36,029 nucleotides of DNA, taken from positions 1 through 36,029 of the forward strand of contig VHBA01000024.1 of the NCBI GenBank assembly GCA_016872175.1. The letters are read 5' to 3'. The stretch is from Sphingomonadales bacterium. Lineage in GTDB: Bacteria; Bacteroidota; Bacteroidia; NS11-12g; UBA955. Under the pieces are notes generated by a model. The model worked only from the letters and a program-made list of their open reading frames with translations, was not told where the DNA came from and did no database searches. The position numbers were made by a program, and so were the translations under genes. Shown here one piece after another: positions 16,689 through 24,930 of the stretch. The first letter of the stretch is position 1. Every line of letters starts with the position of its first letter.

Positions 16689-17960
16689 TTATTTCAGCAG
16701 CATAGCCTGGCTAACAGCGCCAAATGAACCTGACATTCTTACGAAGTAAGATCCGGCAGGCAATTCAGCTACATTGAAGCTGATGCTTGAAGTGCCGGCA
16801 GCGAAGTGCTGCTTGGCAATGCTCTTCACTTTCTGTCCCTGTGCATTGAAGATATCAACAGACACATCAGAAGCTTGCTTCAGTTTAACCTGAACCATCA
16901 AATCGCTATTTTTAGCGGCGGGGTTAGGATATACATTGCTGATATCTGCACCTGAATTTTCAAAACGCTTGTTACCCAGATTGAAGTAGTTCACATGGAA
17001 TCCTGAGTAAAGGTAAATGCGCTGTGATGAAGGAATATTGTAGGGCAGGAACCATTCCGTAGCGCGCGAGGAGTAACGCTGGCTGCTGAAGTTAATCAGG
17101 GCGTAGTTATAGAATGCCTGACCCTCAAGACCAGTTTGAGCCTGAACGCAGTAGGGCTGGAATGCACTGATTTTCTTCACAGGATCGGTAGCGCGGCTGG
17201 TATCGCGGCCATAAATCATGGTATCACCCATTTTATAGCTGTAGTTAGGCTTCATATAGGCAGTAAATCCAAAAAGACCTGTACGGTTAGCTGCATTCAT
17301 GTCGCGAACGGAAACGGGTGGATTCAGAACCTGAACAAACTGTCCTGTGTATGAAGCAGATGAGGATACAAAAAAGTCCTTGGTATTGGATCCTGTATCA
17401 AGAAGATACTTGTATTCACGAATCGCATTGGGGCTGCGAAGACCTTTCAGTACAGGGGCATAGGTGTTTTCGCCTGACTGCCAGCGAAGTCTCGAAAATC
17501 CGCTGTCATCGTAAACCTGAACAATCAGTGAATCTGTATGACTGGGAACAGGATTATAATACTTGTATACGAAGAAGAAGGTATCTACAGTGTAGTTATT
17601 AAACTGCGAGAGACGTGTAGTCAGATAATCAGCTTTGGGATCAAGGGTTGCACCTACACCATGAATGTAAGCATGGTCATTGCGGGTAGAATAACGAAGA
17701 ATGGGCAATGAATCGGGCCAGATATGGAAATCTCCATAATACAGATAAGACTCACCTGCAGCACGGGCTTCGTCTACGGCAATGTACCAGCCGTTGCCGG
17801 CATCTCTGCGTGAAAGACCTTTACCTTTTACAGTGTGGGGCAACTGATTGTCAGCACGCTTCAACTGAGACTGAACGCCCTCACTGAGTACATTCTGCTG
17901 AGCCACCAACGCACCACTGCCCAAAATTGCGGCAGTGAAAACGAGTAATAATTTTTTCAT
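16689..17960 (-). CDS. Secreted protein with T9SS type A sorting domain
   Basis: The 423-residue protein has a Sec signal peptide (MKKLLLVFTAAILGSGALVAQ), a middle region I do not recognise, and a C-terminal sorting domain of about 80 residues. That domain opens with NVYPNPAAKNSDLMV, has VDIFNAQGQKV in the middle and closes with LPAGSYFVRMSG and a Leu-Lys end. The type A domain directs export across the outer membrane by the type IX system, with release or attachment at the cell surface. So the host should encode PorU/Sov-type T9SS parts elsewhere. The gene stands alone between a strong consensus promoter and a clean terminator, which suggests high expression. Confidence 0.93.
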   Translation of the reverse strand: MKKLLLVFTAAILGSGALVAQQNVLSEGVQSQLKRADNQLPHTVKGKGLSRRDAGNGWYIAVDEARAAGESYLYYGDFHIWPDSLPILRYSTRNDHAYIHGVGATLDPKADYLTTRLSQFNNYTVDTFFFVYKYYNPVPSHTDSLIVQVYDDSGFSRLRWQSGENTYAPVLKGLRSPNAIREYKYLLDTGSNTKDFFVSSSASYTGQFVQVLNPPVSVRDMNAANRTGLFGFTAYMKPNYSYKMGDTMIYGRDTSRATDPVKKISAFQPYCVQAQTGLEGQAFYNYALINFSSQRYSSRATEWFLPYNIPSSQRIYLYSGFHVNYFNLGNKRFENSGADISNVYPNPAAKNSDLMVQVKLKQASDVSVDIFNAQGQKVKSIAKQHFAAGTSSISFNVAELPAGSYFVRMSGSFGAVSQAMLLK

Positions 17961-17989
17961 AGGTTCTATTATGATTGTTCTTTTGTTTG

Positions 17990-18021
17990 CAAATATAACG
18001 TTTACGTTAATTCATATCAAA
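17990..18021 (-). promoter_or_regulatory. Full-consensus Bacteroidota promoter of the T9SS cargo gene
   Basis: On the minus strand TTTG (18018-18021) is followed after 20 bases by TATATTTG (17990-17997), matching both elements exactly. The ATG at 17960 is 29 bases after the -7 box, so the leader is short and A-rich. Confidence 0.85.
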
Positions 18022-18090
18022 TTTAAGGCAAAGCATGCAAATACTGCAGTCCGTGACATAGTTTTACACATAACAGACTTTTGGAATAGA

Positions 18091-18804
18091 CTAAATATCT
18101 CCTTCCAACGGCCTGATTAATAGTTCTTCGGTGCAAGCATGGGTGTTGCAGTTCCATGCATTGAACATCATTTCTGCCACATTTTCTGGCAATACAAACC
18201 TACTTTGAGGAAGCCCTGCACCTACCCAACTGTCCGTTAAGGTTGCACCCGGCATCACCGCGGTAACACAAATTCTTCGGGGTTTCAGTTCTTCACGGAG
18301 TAATTTGGTCAGTCCAAGCAATGCAAATTTGCTGATACAATAACTGCCACCATTGGGATAAGCTATGATACTGGCAATAGAACACATATTAAATACATGA
18401 GCCCTGCTATTTTCTGTCATAGCAGGAATTATAGTGCGGGAAAGATGATAGGCAGATGATACGTTTACAGTCCAAAGTTTTTCAAAAACTCCCTCATCTT
18501 CATTCAAAACACTTCCCGGCAGGAAAGTTCCGGCATTGTTAACAAGGACTGTACAACCACCCAGAAAATCCAATGCTTTTTGACAAAAGCCAATGGCCTC
18601 TTCCTTTTGGTCCAGTGCAGCAGCAAACCCCGCTATTCTGGCTCCCGGAAATTCCGATTGCAGCGCTTCAGTAACCTTTGCTACATTTACGGGTTTTGTG
18701 CCACAGAAAGCCGCATCGAAACCGGCATGCAGGAATCTTTTTAATATAGCCATCCCAATTCCGCGGGTAGCACCGGTAACAATAATAGTTGGTATATTTG
18801 TCAT
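18091..18804 (-). CDS. Short-chain dehydrogenase/reductase (SDR)
   Basis: This 237-residue classical SDR has the nucleotide-binding GATRGIG (11-17), the NNAG motif (89-92), and catalytic Ser142, Tyr155 and Lys159 (SYCISK). FCGT after the second strand is compatible with NADPH, but cofactor and substrate are uncertain. The sequence resembles FabG/sepiapterin-reductase-like members, though the true fabG is elsewhere in this window. It starts immediately after the apaG stop codon (TAA then ATG, no gap), so the two genes form one unit. Confidence 0.88.
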   Translation of the reverse strand: MTNIPTIIVTGATRGIGMAILKRFLHAGFDAAFCGTKPVNVAKVTEALQSEFPGARIAGFAAALDQKEEAIGFCQKALDFLGGCTVLVNNAGTFLPGSVLNEDEGVFEKLWTVNVSSAYHLSRTIIPAMTENSRAHVFNMCSIASIIAYPNGGSYCISKFALLGLTKLLREELKPRRICVTAVMPGATLTDSWVGAGLPQSRFVLPENVAEMMFNAWNCNTHACTEELLIRPLEGDI

Positions 18805-19185
18805 TTAATTTAGGTGGTAGGGCGACTCCATGAAAAACTTGGGAATACGCACCCTTACTATACCTTCGGCCGTACTAAACAGGTAAATGCCTTCCATTTG
18901 ACCATATGGTGAAACAATAGGACAATAGCTGGAATAAGAAAAAGATTCACCGGGCAATATTTGGGGCTTCATGCCCACAACACCCTCACCTTTGACTGTT
19001 CGATGATTACCATAGGCATCGGTGATATTCCACTCTCTTTCTAATAGCTGAACCGGCTCATTGTTTTCATTGGTTATGGTTATCTGATAACCAAAAACAA
19101 AAACCGGCTGATTTTCTCTGCCATCGATTTGGATAAACCTACAGCTAACAGAAACCTGAATACTATGTGTTGTGCAAGAGATCAA
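18805..19185 (-). CDS. apaG: ApaG domain protein
   Basis: ApaG proteins are single fibronectin-III-like beta domains of about 125 residues. Their role is unclear; some reports link them to Co2+ resistance and the apaH region. Family hallmarks are the N-terminal TTHSIQVSVSCRF, FVFGYQITITNENNEPVQLLEREW, VKGEGVVGMKPQILPGESFSYSSYCPI and GQMEGIYLF. I place the start at TTG 19185 (Met-Ile-Ser-Cys-Thr-Thr-His). The alternative TTG at 19200 is actually the last three bases of a perfect -7 box, TATCTTTG, and cannot be translated if that promoter is used. It is followed directly by the SDR gene. Confidence 0.9.
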   Translation of the reverse strand: MISCTTHSIQVSVSCRFIQIDGRENQPVFVFGYQITITNENNEPVQLLEREWNITDAYGNHRTVKGEGVVGMKPQILPGESFSYSSYCPIVSPYGQMEGIYLFSTAEGIVRVRIPKFFMESPYHLN

Positions 19186-19197
19186 TTGCTTGAGTAA

Positions 19198-19205
19198 CAA
19201 AGATA
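19198..19205 (-). promoter_or_regulatory. -7 box TATCTTTG for apaG
   Basis: Perfect TAnnTTTG on the minus strand, 12 bases before the proposed TTG start. It lies in the 33-base gap after the acidic-protein gene, so apaG-SDR can be read from its own promoter. Confidence 0.5.
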
Positions 19206-19218
19206 CCCTAAAATTGAT

Positions 19219-19536
19219 TTAATCCTCATCCATTGATCGGCTATTGCCAGATTCCTCGTCATCAGATTTTTCCTCTTCCTCGTTTTCCTCTTTCTCTGAA
19301 GGACGAACCAGCTCATCCATTTGTTCCTCAGTGAGGACCTCCTTGGGTTTTGCACTCACCTTAACCAGGTATATGGTGTCATCTGTTTCAAGACGCACCG
19401 CTGTAACAATTTCCCCCCTGGAATTAGGAAAGCGAATGGTTCGTCCGGCTATACCGGTAGGATACGTCTCATCATAGAGTTTTATCAACTCTTCACTTAG
19501 TTTGGAATAATCGGTAACTACCTTTTTCTTTTCCAT
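19219..19536 (-). CDS. Hypothetical acidic-tailed protein
   Basis: This 105-residue protein has an N-terminal part (MEKKKVVTDYSKLSEELIKL, then TGIAGRTIRFPNSRGEIV) that looks folded. The C-terminal third is almost entirely Glu, Asp and Ser (SEKEENEEEEKSDDEESG), hence disordered and strongly acidic. I recognise no family. A perfect -7 box (TATTTTTG, 19550-19557) lies 13 bases upstream of the ATG. It sits between the MscS gene and apaG on the same strand. Confidence 0.65.
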   Translation of the reverse strand: MEKKKVVTDYSKLSEELIKLYDETYPTGIAGRTIRFPNSRGEIVTAVRLETDDTIYLVKVSAKPKEVLTEEQMDELVRPSEKEENEEEEKSDDEESGNSRSMDED

Positions 19537-19549
19537 GTACAGACCTCAG

Positions 19550-19557
19550 CAAAAATA
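19550..19557 (-). promoter_or_regulatory. -7 box TATTTTTG for the acidic-tailed protein
   Basis: Perfect TAnnTTTG on the minus strand, 13 bases before the ATG at 19536. The best -33 candidate is a TTTA 19 bases upstream, one mismatch. Confidence 0.45.
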
Positions 19558-19586
19558 ATATGGATTGAAAAAAAAATAAAGACTTG

Positions 19587-20363
19587 CTACGATTGTATTT
19601 TCTGTATGTTGATAACCATGAGGATTTCTCGCCACAATGACTGCTTTAAGCGCGATTCTACCTTCGGATCATATTCTTTCAATGCGAACTTAAACCGATA
19701 ATGAACCAGGTCTTTCTTGAACTCCACAACCTTAAGTTTGGCACTGTCATGACGAACAAATTGTTCTTCCTTATTCAGCACCTTTTTCAGCATTCCTTCC
19801 AAAGACACTGCATTTATGCTCTGGGCACTCTGAATCTCAAAATCTATGCTACTGTGGTGGCGGGGATTTCGGCTAAAATTAATGATCTGAGAATTCACAA
19901 AAACATTGTTGGGAATAATAATCATATCATCATCATCGCTAAGCAAATGCACACTCATGAGGGTGATATTTTCAATCCGGCCCTTATGCTCGCCTATTTT
20001 CAGGTAATCGCCTATTTGTATGCTGTCGCCAAACATTAGAATCATACCGTTTAATCCATTGAGTATATAATCCTTAAACACAATGGCCAGCGCTGCCGCA
20101 ATAATGGTGATGCTGGTAAAGAACTCCTTGATGGTTATTCCAAAAACATGCAGAAACAGAAAAAACAACCATATACTCAGTAAAACATACGTAAGGTTAT
20201 TCAGTCCAATTATGAAATTATCGGTGTTTTTGAGATTCTTTCGCTTGCGATACAACCAAATTCCTGTAGCCCTGCCCACCAGGATAACGATTAGCAGAAC
20301 GAGAAAAACCTTATAACCCATTATTGACGGATGATTGGCAATCCAAACTTCGTAGGATGACAT
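19587..20363 (-). CDS. MscS-family mechanosensitive ion channel
   Basis: This 258-residue channel has three hydrophobic segments. The third carries the pore-type ITIIAAALAIVFKDYILNGL, followed at once by the MscS beta domain (GMILMFGDSIQIGDYLKIG, GRIENITLMSVHLLSDDDD, IIIPNNVFVNSQIINFSR). These channels open under membrane tension to release osmolytes. It is near the minimal length for the family, with no large N-terminal sensor. It is divergent from pdeM across a short gap holding near-consensus -7 boxes on both strands (TTACTTTG at 20369-20376 for this gene). Confidence 0.92.
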   Translation of the reverse strand: MSSYEVWIANHPSIMGYKVFLVLLIVILVGRATGIWLYRKRKNLKNTDNFIIGLNNLTYVLLSIWLFFLFLHVFGITIKEFFTSITIIAAALAIVFKDYILNGLNGMILMFGDSIQIGDYLKIGEHKGRIENITLMSVHLLSDDDDMIIIPNNVFVNSQIINFSRNPRHHSSIDFEIQSAQSINAVSLEGMLKKVLNKEEQFVRHDSAKLKVVEFKKDLVHYRFKFALKEYDPKVESRLKQSLWREILMVINIQKIQS

Positions 20364-20420
20364 ATTTGCAAAGTAATTCCAAAAACATGAATATGTTACA
20401 TGAAATTTGCAGGAAAATTA

Positions 20421-21074
20421 ATGACTGCTGAAACCCAAATATCATTTGGAAGAACTCAATTCACCGCTACTTCAGATGGGGTGTTGTTTCATCAGGATTC
20501 GGGCAAACTTATCATTTCAGACTGCCATTTCGGCAAAACCACCCATTTCAGGCGAAACGCCCTGCCCATTCCGGAACAAGCCATGCAAAAAGATTTTCTT
20601 CGGTTGGAAGCGGTTTTCAATAGGCTCAAACCCACTTCCATTATATTTCTTGGCGATTTGTTTCACAGTTATGAAAACAGGGAGTGGAATATCTTGTCTG
20701 AATTTTTATACACCCGAATAAAAAGTCAGTTCATACTGATTTTAGGCAACCATGATATTCTCCACAAAAAATCTTATGAAGCTGCCGGTTTTGAACTAAG
20801 AACACACGATACTATCAATGATATCTGCCTGGTTCACGATCTTGCAGATGCGTCAAACGAATCTAAATTTAACATTTCGGGGCACCTGCACCCAGGATAT
20901 AAAATAAAAGGCAACGGCAGGCAGCAAATCCTTCTTCCCTGCTTTTATGTAAGCTCAAGTTCTCTGATTATGCCGGCGTTCGGAAGCCTAACAGGCCTCG
21001 CTATCATGGAAAAGAAGCATAAAACAGACAGCATTTTCTGTTTTACCTCAAATTCTATTTTCGAGGTGATTTAA
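20421..21074 (+). CDS. pdeM: PdeM-like metallophosphoesterase (DNA-ligase-associated endonuclease family)
   Basis: This calcineurin-like phosphoesterase of 217 residues has the dimetal motifs SDCHFGK (33-39), GDLFHS, GNHD and GHLHPG. Together with its length and the opening [19 protein letters not shown], it fits the ligase-associated DNA damage response endonuclease PdeM. In many bacteria pdeM sits beside genes for an ATP-dependent ligase, an Lhr-type helicase and a nuclease; none is here. The start is ATG 20421. An in-frame ATG at 20400 would place a -7-like box (GAAATTTG, 20402-20409) inside the coding region. The 3' end overlaps rho by 4 bases, tail to tail. Confidence 0.88.
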   Translation: MTAETQISFGRTQFTATSDGVLFHQDSGKLIISDCHFGKTTHFRRNALPIPEQAMQKDFLRLEAVFNRLKPTSIIFLGDLFHSYENREWNILSEFLYTRIKSQFILILGNHDILHKKSYEAAGFELRTHDTINDICLVHDLADASNESKFNISGHLHPGYKIKGNGRQQILLPCFYVSSSSLIMPAFGSLTGLAIMEKKHKTDSIFCFTSNSIFEVI

Positions 21075-22681
21075 CTGTTCATACTTACCAAAAACTCTGT
21101 ATTATCTTTGGTGTTGTGCATATATTTCAGGAAGGTGTTCATAGCTTCCTCGGGGTTCATATCGGCCAGGTGATTGCGCAATACCCACATACGTTGCAGG
21201 GTGGTCTTGTCTATAAGCAAATCTTCACGTCGTGTGCTGCTGCCCAGAATATCAATGGCAGGGTAGATGCGCTTGTTGGACAGTTTCCTGTCGAGCTGTA
21301 ATTCCATATTGCCGGTACCTTTGAATTCTTCAAAAATTACTTCATCCATTTTGGAACCGGTATCGGTAAGGGCAGTGGCAATGATGGTAAGCGAACCGCC
21401 GTTTTCAATATTACGGGCGGCGCCGAAGAAACGCTTGGGCTTATGCAATGCGTTGGCATCAACACCACCCGACAATATCTTGCCTGATGCAGGCTGAACG
21501 GTATTGAATGCGCGGGCCAAACGGGTGATGGAATCCAGCAGAATAACCACATCATGACCGGATTCTACAAGGCGTTTGGCCTTTTCCAACACAATATTCA
21601 CCAGTTTCACATGCTTGTCGGCCGGCTCATCAAAGGTACTGGCCACTACTTCTGCTTTCACATTTCGGGCCATGTCGGTCACTTCTTCAGGCCTTTCGTC
21701 TATGAGCAGAATAATCATGTAAACTTCGGGATGGTTTTTGGCAATGGCATTGGCAATGCCTTGCAGCAGCCAGGTTTTACCTGTTTTTGGCTGTGCCACA
21801 ATAAGTCCACGCTGACCTTTACCTATTGGAGAAACCAGGTCTATAATTCTGTTGCTGTAATGAGAAGGATCATCACAAAGATTTAATTTTTCGTTGGGAA
21901 ACAGCGGTGTAAGGTGCTCAAAAGCGACGCGATCGCGCACTTCCTCGGGTGTTTTACCATTTACGCTTTCCAGTTTCACCATGCAGAAATATTTTTCATT
22001 GTCTTTGGGTGGGCGAATGGTGCCTTTCAGCGTATCTCCTACCTTCAAACCATTCTGTTTGATCATAAAACTGGGAACATAAACATCATCCGGAGATGGC
22101 ATATAGTTGTAATCGGGGCTGCGCAAAAAACCATATCCGTCCGGAACGGTTTCCAAAACACCCTGCGTGGTAACCACGCCTTCCATTTCGGTGTAGGAAA
22201 TAAGTTGTTCACGGCGGCGCTGCTCTTCCTTGTTTTGAACAGGTTCCTGCGGCAGACCACTGTGCTCTCTTGTCACCGGTTGTGTAACTTCAGCAGAAGG
22301 CACTTTTTCCTGCTTTTCGGGTATAGGTGGAATAAACGCACCTAAATCTTCTTCCGAAATGGCATAATTATCAAGTTTTTCCTGCTGTTTGGCAATAGGC
22401 TTTATTGGTTTTGCAGGCCTCTCATTGCTAACAGGAATTTGCTCCTTTGCTGCCTCTTCCGGGGCATCAGATTTGGAAAATCTTTTCCTCTTGCGCTTTT
22501 CGCCTTCATCAGGGGAAGCGTCCTGCGGTTTCCGGGCACCTGCAAACTTATCCAGCACTTGCTGAATCGCTTCCATTAGCTCATTTTTCTTCAGTTTGGC
22601 TGAATTTGGAATTTCAAGGTTGTTGGCCAGTTCTTTGAGATCGGCCAATGACATAATGCTCAGGTCAGGTTTATCTGCCAT
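21071..22681 (-). CDS. rho: Transcription termination factor Rho
   Basis: Rho is a hexameric RNA-dependent ATPase that ends transcription. The 536-residue protein has an N-terminal Rho_N helical domain (about 10-47, [20 protein letters not shown]) and a disordered charged insert (about 50-165, including KRKRKRFSK). The cold-shock RNA-binding domain follows (DGYGFLR at 181-187), then the ATPase with Walker A AQPKTGKT (296-303), Walker [17 protein letters not shown] and the Q/R-loop region [19 protein letters not shown]. Such inserts are common in Bacteroidota Rho and may promote condensate formation or RNA binding. Upstream is a consensus-like promoter and a leader of about 90 bases, long for this genome, which would allow autoregulation. 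Confidence 0.98.
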   Translation of the reverse strand: MADKPDLSIMSLADLKELANNLEIPNSAKLKKNELMEAIQQVLDKFAGARKPQDASPDEGEKRKRKRFSKSDAPEEAAKEQIPVSNERPAKPIKPIAKQQEKLDNYAISEEDLGAFIPPIPEKQEKVPSAEVTQPVTREHSGLPQEPVQNKEEQRRREQLISYTEMEGVVTTQGVLETVPDGYGFLRSPDYNYMPSPDDVYVPSFMIKQNGLKVGDTLKGTIRPPKDNEKYFCMVKLESVNGKTPEEVRDRVAFEHLTPLFPNEKLNLCDDPSHYSNRIIDLVSPIGKGQRGLIVAQPKTGKTWLLQGIANAIAKNHPEVYMIILLIDERPEEVTDMARNVKAEVVASTFDEPADKHVKLVNIVLEKAKRLVESGHDVVILLDSITRLARAFNTVQPASGKILSGGVDANALHKPKRFFGAARNIENGGSLTIIATALTDTGSKMDEVIFEEFKGTGNMELQLDRKLSNKRIYPAIDILGSSTRREDLLIDKTTLQRMWVLRNHLADMNPEEAMNTFLKYMHNTKDNTEFLVSMNS

Positions 22682-22779
22682 AAATAATAGAAACAGTGAA
22701 TGATTGTAAGGAGTTCAAATAATATTCAGGAGCCTATTTCTGGATGACTGCGCATCCTGATTTCAGCGATTTGACACCA

Positions 22780-22811
22780 CAAATGTAGGGTAACCCGATA
22801 ACTTTTCCAAG
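22780..22811 (-). promoter_or_regulatory. Promoter of rho
   Basis: On the minus strand CTTG (22808-22811, one mismatch to TTTG) is followed after 20 bases by a perfect TACATTTG (22780-22787). The -33 part overlaps a perfect palindrome, ATAACTT-TTCC-AAGTTAT (22798-22815). From this promoter the rho leader would be about 90 bases and includes a small hairpin, GGATG-N6-CATCC (22742-22757). Confidence 0.6.
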
Positions 22812-22818
22812 TTATGGC

Positions 22819-23841
22819 TTAAATCCATACCCTTGCACCTTCTGTGCAGTTGTTGCAAATATCAATTTTGGTTCGGCCCTGCTTTAGTTTTTGACCGAAT
22901 GCCCGCCTGAGACTGCCCTTCCAAACTGCTTTCAGGCCTGTTTCATGAACATTGCCCAGATTGTGGACTGCGTCTTTGTCAAAGCAACAGGGAACCATGT
23001 CTCCGTTCCAGGTTAGCACAGGGTTTCTGTGAAAACGGCCACATCGGTTTTTCTTTGCGGCTTTGAGTGCAATCCGGCCTTCTTTTTCGCGGTAGCGTGC
23101 GTAAGCAGGATTGGCGGGCAGCCATTTGTCAGCATTTTCAAAATCGTAAATCTGGGCGGTTTTAAGCTGCAGTTTGTCTACGCCAATTTCTTTGGCCAGT
23201 TTCTTAATGGCAGGAATTTCATGTTCGTTGTGTGCAAACACAATAAACTGCCATACCACCACCGGATAGCTCACACCCAGGGCTTTTCGGGCTGATAGTA
23301 TATTTCGGGTTCCCGCTATAACCTTATCCAGCTCTCCATCTATCCTGTATTCGGCATAGGTTTGCTGCGTGGCACCGTCTATGCTGATAATCATGCGTTT
23401 TAGGCCGGCTTCCACCGTTTTACGGGCAGTTTCAGGCGTAAGAAAATGGGCGTTGCTGCTGGTGGCTGTGTAAATTCCCTTTTCTGTTGCGGCGGCAATC
23501 ATGCCGGTAAAATCCTTGTTGATGTACGGTTCCCCCTGGAAATACAGCGTAATGTAACCGGTGGTGCGGCTAATTTGCGGCAGAATGGTATTGAACTGCT
23601 GCAATGACATTTTCCCCGTGGGCCTATTAAATTGCTTCAATCCGCTGGGACATTGCGGACAGCCAAGGTTGCAGGCCGTGGTGGGTTCAATGCTGATGGC
23701 GGTGGGCATACCCCAGAATAGGGGCTTTCGGGTAAAACGGGAGATGAAATTGGATAGTTCTACCTGGAAGGTGTTTATAAACCTGGAAGGTCTAGCGTAC
23801 GCGCGCACGAGGTGCCAGCTATCTTTCAGTCCCAGGTACAT
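22819..23841 (-). CDS. Radical SAM enzyme with SPASM-type C-terminal domain
   Basis: This 340-residue protein carries the radical SAM cluster motif CNLGCPQC (Cys57, Cys61, Cys64), then YFQGEPYINKDF and an SxNAHFLTPETA-type segment. The Cys-rich C-terminal part (CGRFHRNPVLTWNGDMVPCC and later CNNC) is typical of SPASM/twitch domains that hold auxiliary Fe-S clusters. SPASM enzymes usually modify peptides or act as anaerobic maturases or dehydrogenases. No precursor-peptide gene was found beside it, so the substrate is unknown. Its ATG overlaps the stop of the upstream reductase gene by one base (TGATG). That reductase is a good candidate electron donor. Confidence 0.9.
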   Translation of the reverse strand: MYLGLKDSWHLVRAYARPSRFINTFQVELSNFISRFTRKPLFWGMPTAISIEPTTACNLGCPQCPSGLKQFNRPTGKMSLQQFNTILPQISRTTGYITLYFQGEPYINKDFTGMIAAATEKGIYTATSSNAHFLTPETARKTVEAGLKRMIISIDGATQQTYAEYRIDGELDKVIAGTRNILSARKALGVSYPVVVWQFIVFAHNEHEIPAIKKLAKEIGVDKLQLKTAQIYDFENADKWLPANPAYARYREKEGRIALKAAKKNRCGRFHRNPVLTWNGDMVPCCFDKDAVHNLGNVHETGLKAVWKGSLRRAFGQKLKQGRTKIDICNNCTEGARVWI

Positions 23842-24524
23842 CAGCCGTCGTATTGTTCGAAGGTATATTGTTTTCGGTTATAACCCATTGCTTTTAGTCG
23901 GTGTCTTGCCTCTTTGCACATGGCTTCCCAGCCGCAGACGTAAAAATGGGCATCGCGCTTGTCGGTGAATATTTCTTCATACACTGCATGCACATATCCT
24001 TTTCTTTTCGCGTCTTCTTCCCTGCTCAACACCGGAATAAAGTGAAACCGCTCATATTGCATATCCCAAGCCTCAAATTCAGCTTTGTAAAGAATATCCT
24101 TATCATATCGGTTTCCAAACACCAGATATACATTGTGTTTCAGTTTACCTGATTTAAGCAAATGTCCAATCATACTGCGGAACGGCGCAACGCCTGTGCC
24201 TGTGCAGATAAAGCAAAAATCTTTTTCCCATGTTTCAGGCAAAACCATACTCCCCAGTGCTTCCGATATTTCTATGGTATTCCCCGGTTCCATTTTCCAA
24301 AGCAGAGGCGTAACCTTACCTCCCGGATTCAGCACAATGCACAATTCAATCAGGCCGCTATCGTTAGGCGGATTGGCAATGGAATAGCTGCGTTCACTAT
24401 CCTGCAAACGAATGGTGATGAATTGCCCGGGAAGAAATCTAAATTCTTGGTCAGACTTCGGTTTCAGGAAAAACCGTTTTACGGAATCCGTTTCCTGAAT
24501 GATTTTATCAATAACCGCCTGCAT
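23841..24524 (-). CDS. Ferredoxin/flavodoxin-NADP+ reductase-like flavoprotein
   Basis: This 227-residue FAD/NAD(P)H oxidoreductase is of the ferredoxin reductase superfamily. The FAD-binding motif RSYSIAN is at 45-51, the pyrophosphate-binding CTGTGVAPFRSM at 107-118, and the C-terminal FYVCGWEAMCKEAR lies near 195. There is no extra Fe-S or globin domain, so it is a stand-alone reductase that passes electrons between NAD(P)H and a ferredoxin, flavodoxin or partner enzyme. The stop codon overlaps the radical SAM start as TGATG, implying coupled expression. A perfect -7 box, TAAATTTG (24535-24542), lies ten bases before the ATG, sharing a 42-base divergent region with crcB. Confidence 0.9.
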   Translation of the reverse strand: MQAVIDKIIQETDSVKRFFLKPKSDQEFRFLPGQFITIRLQDSERSYSIANPPNDSGLIELCIVLNPGGKVTPLLWKMEPGNTIEISEALGSMVLPETWEKDFCFICTGTGVAPFRSMIGHLLKSGKLKHNVYLVFGNRYDKDILYKAEFEAWDMQYERFHFIPVLSREEDAKRKGYVHAVYEEIFTDKRDAHFYVCGWEAMCKEARHRLKAMGYNRKQYTFEQYDG

Positions 24525-24534
24525 AGAATGAATG

Positions 24535-24561
24535 CAAATTTACAACGGCATGTTACATTTG
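24535..24561. promoter_or_regulatory. Divergent -7 boxes between the reductase gene and crcB
   Basis: Within a 42-base gap there are two perfect TAnnTTTG elements facing apart: TAAATTTG on the minus strand (24535-24542) and TACATTTG on the plus strand (24554-24561). The crcB ATG follows the latter by only five bases. The gap is too short for a fluoride riboswitch. Confidence 0.6.
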
Positions 24562-24566
24562 CACTC

Positions 24567-24929
24567 ATGAACTTTCAGGGATTAATATTGGTGGGACTCG
24601 GCGGCTGCATTGGCAGCATGCTGCGCTTTTTTGTTGGGTCTTACCTTCCATTTGAAACTTCAAAATTTGCCTGGGCTACCTTTACAGTAAACATGCTAGG
24701 ATGTCTTTTTATTGGATTGGGTATGGGTAAAATTCAGGATGAAAACCTGAAACTGCTGCTGGTAACCGGCATGCTGGGCGGATTCACCACATTTTCGGGC
24801 TTTGGCTGGGAGCTTTTCCAATACGCTCAGGCCCAGGAACACATTCGCGCTTTGATATATGGAATTTTTTCCGTATCTTTGGGTTATACCCTTGTAATAA
24901 TCGGCAGGAAATTTGCTGATGTTTTGTAA
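24567..24929 (+). CDS. crcB: Fluoride channel CrcB/FluC
   Basis: This 120-residue protein has four membrane segments of the Fluc dual-topology fluoride channel, which exports toxic F-. Family motifs are GGCIGSMLRF near the N-terminus, TFTVNMLGCLFIG with the pore Asn42, and GGFTTFSGFGWE (71-82) with the fluoride-coordinating Thr/Ser/Phe box. The start is the ATG at 24567, directly after a perfect -7 box; the longer frame from 24162 reads antisense through the reductase gene and is spurious. A single gene suggests a homodimeric channel. No fluoride riboswitch can fit in the 42-base upstream gap. It ends one base before the next gene. Confidence 0.93.
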   Translation: MNFQGLILVGLGGCIGSMLRFFVGSYLPFETSKFAWATFTVNMLGCLFIGLGMGKIQDENLKLLLVTGMLGGFTTFSGFGWELFQYAQAQEHIRALIYGIFSVSLGYTLVIIGRKFADVL

Positions 24930-24930
24930 G

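Noticed and set aside
24162-24566. N-terminal extension of the CrcB frame
   Set aside because: The extension is antisense to the reductase gene, and real CrcB begins at 24567 with normal length.
24525-24566. Fluoride riboswitch upstream of crcB
   Set aside because: The gap is only 42 bases and holds two promoter boxes; there is no room for the aptamer.
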